Of a stretch of DNA of 7,527 bases, positions 5,713 to 7,527 are shown piece by piece. How positions within the stretch are numbered: the stretch's first letter is position 1; every line of letters begins with the position of its first letter. The stretch spans positions 1 through 7,527 of the forward strand of contig CAMBFP010000053.1 in NCBI GenBank assembly GCA_945865745.1, written 5' to 3'. A program made the position numbers and the translations under genes. The notes under the pieces were generated by a model that searched no databases, had not been told where the DNA came from, and was given only the letters and a program-made list of their open reading frames with translations. This stretch comes from Rhizobium sp. Q54 (GTDB lineage Bacteria; Pseudomonadota; Alphaproteobacteria; Rickettsiales; UBA1997).

Positions 5713-6969
5713 ATGTCTTACTTAGTTTTAGCCCGCAAATACCGTCCCCAAAGATTTGATGAACTGATTGGCCAAGAGGTTTTGGTCACCACTTTGAGCA
5801 ACGCGATTAAAAATAATCGACTGCATCACGCTTACATTCTCACCGGAATTCGTGGAGTTGGAAAAACTACGACAGCACGAATAATCGCCAAAACTCTGAA
5901 CTGCGAAAATGCTGATGCGGCTAAGTCAGCCAAGGCTTGCGGCGAATGCGAAAATTGTCGATTAATTACTGGGTCAAAACATCAAGATGTAATCGAAATC
6001 GACGCAGCAAGTCGTACTGGTGTCGACGATATCCGCGAAATTATTGATTCGATCGCCTACGCTCCAGTTTCGTCGCGTCATAAAATCTACATCATCGATG
6101 AAGTGCATATGCTGAGCAACAACGCTTTTAACGCACTTTTGAAGACTCTCGAAGAACCACCCGCTCACGTAAAATTTATTTTCGCGACTACAGAAATTCG
6201 TAAAGTTCCAGTGACGATTTTATCACGCTGTCAGCGTTTTGATTTACGTCGTCTTGATGAAAAAGAAATCGCCTCACATCTCAAAAATATTTTAGTAAAA
6301 GAAAATTTTGAGGCTGAAGAGTTAGGATTGACGCTAATCGCCAAAGTTTCTGAGGGATCAGTGCGCGACTCACTTTCTCTGCTTGATCAAGCTCTTGCCA
6401 ATAATAATCACCAAAAGTTTTTATCTGCCGATTTGATCGAAAAAATGCTCGGCCTGAATGACAAAACAAAAATCCTCGAACTTTTTTCTGCTTTGCTGCG
6501 TGGTGATTTTTCAGAGAGCAGCCAAATTTTTAATGAGTTTTATTCGCGCTCTTCTGATGTCTTACAGCTTCTTCAAGACTTACTTGCAATCACTCACAAA
6601 ACCACGTCCACCAAGCTTTTGAAAGATTATAAACTTGATGATTGCTCAAAATTTCAACAAGATAAAATCCACGAAATCGCCAAAGAAATTTCTCTCAATT
6701 CATTGACAAGAATTTGGCAAATGTTGGTGAAAGGCGCATCCGAAATCACTTTTTCTTCCTCGCCGAAAATGATGTTTGAAATGCTAATGATGCGAATTTG
6801 TTACCTCGCCGCCTTGCCAGATTTGAAACAAGTTTTGCTTATTGTCGACGGCGACAAGAATCCCCAAAAGAAAAATCAGGAGAAAAATATTGATCAAAAA
6901 ATCGATGAAAATAACGATGAGCTCATAAACGACATCCTCCGCTCGTTCGAAGGATCAAAACTAATTTAA
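5713..6969 (+). CDS. dnaX: DNA polymerase III subunit gamma/tau, short form
   Basis: The clamp-loader ATPase that loads the beta clamp onto primed DNA. In order: the opening LARKYRPQRFDELIGQE (6-22), Walker A GIRGVGKT (45-52), zinc site Cys64-Cys76-Cys79-Cys82, Walker B IYIIDE (125-130), the sensor 1/SRC segment TILSRCQRF (168-176) and sensor 2 GSVRD (215-219), then the helical collar domain to about 370. The chain has 418 residues, about the size of E. coli gamma, not tau (643). After residue 380 there is only a Lys/Asn/Asp-rich linker and a last segment LINDILRSFEGSKLI, which resembles the extreme C-terminus of longer alphaproteobacterial tau proteins (inference). The ATG at 5713 is chosen because the in-frame TTG at 5671 lies inside ffs. 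The next gene starts 6 bp after the stop, so the two are probably co-transcribed. Confidence 0.96.
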   Translation: MSYLVLARKYRPQRFDELIGQEVLVTTLSNAIKNNRLHHAYILTGIRGVGKTTTARIIAKTLNCENADAAKSAKACGECENCRLITGSKHQDVIEIDAASRTGVDDIREIIDSIAYAPVSSRHKIYIIDEVHMLSNNAFNALLKTLEEPPAHVKFIFATTEIRKVPVTILSRCQRFDLRRLDEKEIASHLKNILVKENFEAEELGLTLIAKVSEGSVRDSLSLLDQALANNNHQKFLSADLIEKMLGLNDKTKILELFSALLRGDFSESSQIFNEFYSRSSDVLQLLQDLLAITHKTTSTKLLKDYKLDDCSKFQQDKIHEIAKEISLNSLTRIWQMLVKGASEITFSSSPKMMFEMLMMRICYLAALPDLKQVLLIVDGDKNPQKKNQEKNIDQKIDENNDELINDILRSFEGSKLI

Positions 6970-6975
6970 GCAAAA

Positions 6976-7527
6976 ATGACTAAAGAAAGAAAAATTAAAG
7001 CTCTCTGCGTCGAAGATGAAAAAGATATTCGCGATAACATGGTGGAAATTTTGCGCGATGAAGGATTTGAAGTTGTAGAAGCGGAAAATGGCAAACAAGG
7101 TTTTGATATTTTTTTGCAGCAAAAACCAGACGTGATTGTCTCTGACATTATGATGCCAGAGCTAGATGGTTACGGCCTTCTAAACCTCATTCGTGAAAAT
7201 AAAAATATTCGCAACAACAACGTGCCATTCATTTTTCTTAGTGCCTTGGGGCAAAAAGAAAATGTTATTAAGGGCGTTGGACTATCAGCGAATGACTACT
7301 TGGTAAAGCCAGTCGATTTCGATTTAATGATCGCTAAAATTAGAGAGAAAACTTCTAACGCTTCGCGCGTTGCTGAGTCGCAAGATCGCACAATCAAGAA
7401 CATCAAAGAGCAAATTACCGTTACCCTCCCTGCTAATGTTTTCGCCTATCTTGATGTCATCACTCAAGTTTCTGAGATACTAAAACAAGAGCCGCATGGA
7501 CCATTACCACACCGCAAATATCTCGAA
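6976..7527 (+). CDS. Response regulator receiver protein with DHp-like C-terminal segment (partial at 3' end)
   Basis: A two-component signalling protein; 184 codons are visible and no stop is reached. The receiver domain (about 6-125) has the acidic pocket Glu13-Asp14, phosphoacceptor Asp57 in VIVSDIMMPELDGYG (53-67), Ser89 and Lys111 in VKPVD, so it should be phosphorylatable. Then comes a polar helix (about 126-148) and TLPANVFAYLDVITQVSEI (150-168) followed by LKQEPHGPLPHRKYLE. This last part resembles the DHp region of PleC/DivJ-type kinases, where a helix ending in FSEIL is followed by a GPLG-like turn and a Tyr. In my alignment by eye the usual phosphoacceptor His falls on Ala153. The missing C-terminus could hold an HATPase domain. 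It starts 6 bp after dnaX; no Shine-Dalgarno is evident. Confidence 0.93.
   Translation, partial: MTKERKIKALCVEDEKDIRDNMVEILRDEGFEVVEAENGKQGFDIFLQQKPDVIVSDIMMPELDGYGLLNLIRENKNIRNNNVPFIFLSALGQKENVIKGVGLSANDYLVKPVDFDLMIAKIREKTSNASRVAESQDRTIKNIKEQITVTLPANVFAYLDVITQVSEILKQEPHGPLPHRKYLE

Noticed and set aside
6896..6901. A6 run in dnaX as a programmed frameshift site for gamma/tau
   Set aside because: The -1 frame meets TGA within three codons and the +1 frame meets TAA within nine, so neither produces a longer tau, and no proper A-AAA-AAG heptamer is in phase.

Overview
The window reads as an AT-rich chromosomal segment of an alphaproteobacterium. Evidence: the small SRP RNA gene sits directly upstream of dnaX, the last gene carries a segment resembling the DHp region of PleC/DivJ-type kinases, and TrhP and class I aldolase orthologues are present. 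A Rickettsiales-like or other small-genome lineage is possible, because a palindromic repeat is inserted in frame inside a gene, as Rickettsia palindromic elements are. That placement is inference. Most starts have no visible Shine-Dalgarno sequence.

Layout. Positions 1-92 (minus) hold the first 30 codons of an unidentified gene. Positions 93-308 are non-coding and contain two repeat-type hairpins. On the plus strand follow fbaB (DhnA-type class I fructose-bisphosphate aldolase, 309-1238) and a double-ATPase peptide-type ABC transporter subunit (1276-2721), whose inter-domain linker is encoded by a palindromic element. Convergent to these, on the minus strand, is a pseudopilin-like protein with a LamG/concanavalin-like C-terminal domain (2776-3669). 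The 194-bp divergent intergenic region (3670-3863) is rich in structure: a 9-bp and a 10-bp perfect inverted repeat, a hairpin that would compete with the second of these, a possible leader peptide, and a terminator-like stem-loop before the next gene. Then come trhP (yegQ-type U32 tRNA hydroxylation protein with a Cys-rich tail, 3864-5504), ffs (SRP RNA, 5611-5693), dnaX (5713-6969) and, 6 bp later, a response regulator running off the end of the window (6976-7527).

The genes are mostly housekeeping (glycolysis/gluconeogenesis, import, tRNA modification, protein targeting, replication) plus one surface protein and one signalling protein. I see no tRNA or rRNA gene, CRISPR array, transposase or prophage gene, and no clearly new multi-gene system. 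The best leads are the structured leader before trhP, the in-frame palindromic element, the pseudopilin-LamG protein, the TrhP tail, and the response regulator joined to a DHp-like segment that appears to lack its histidine.
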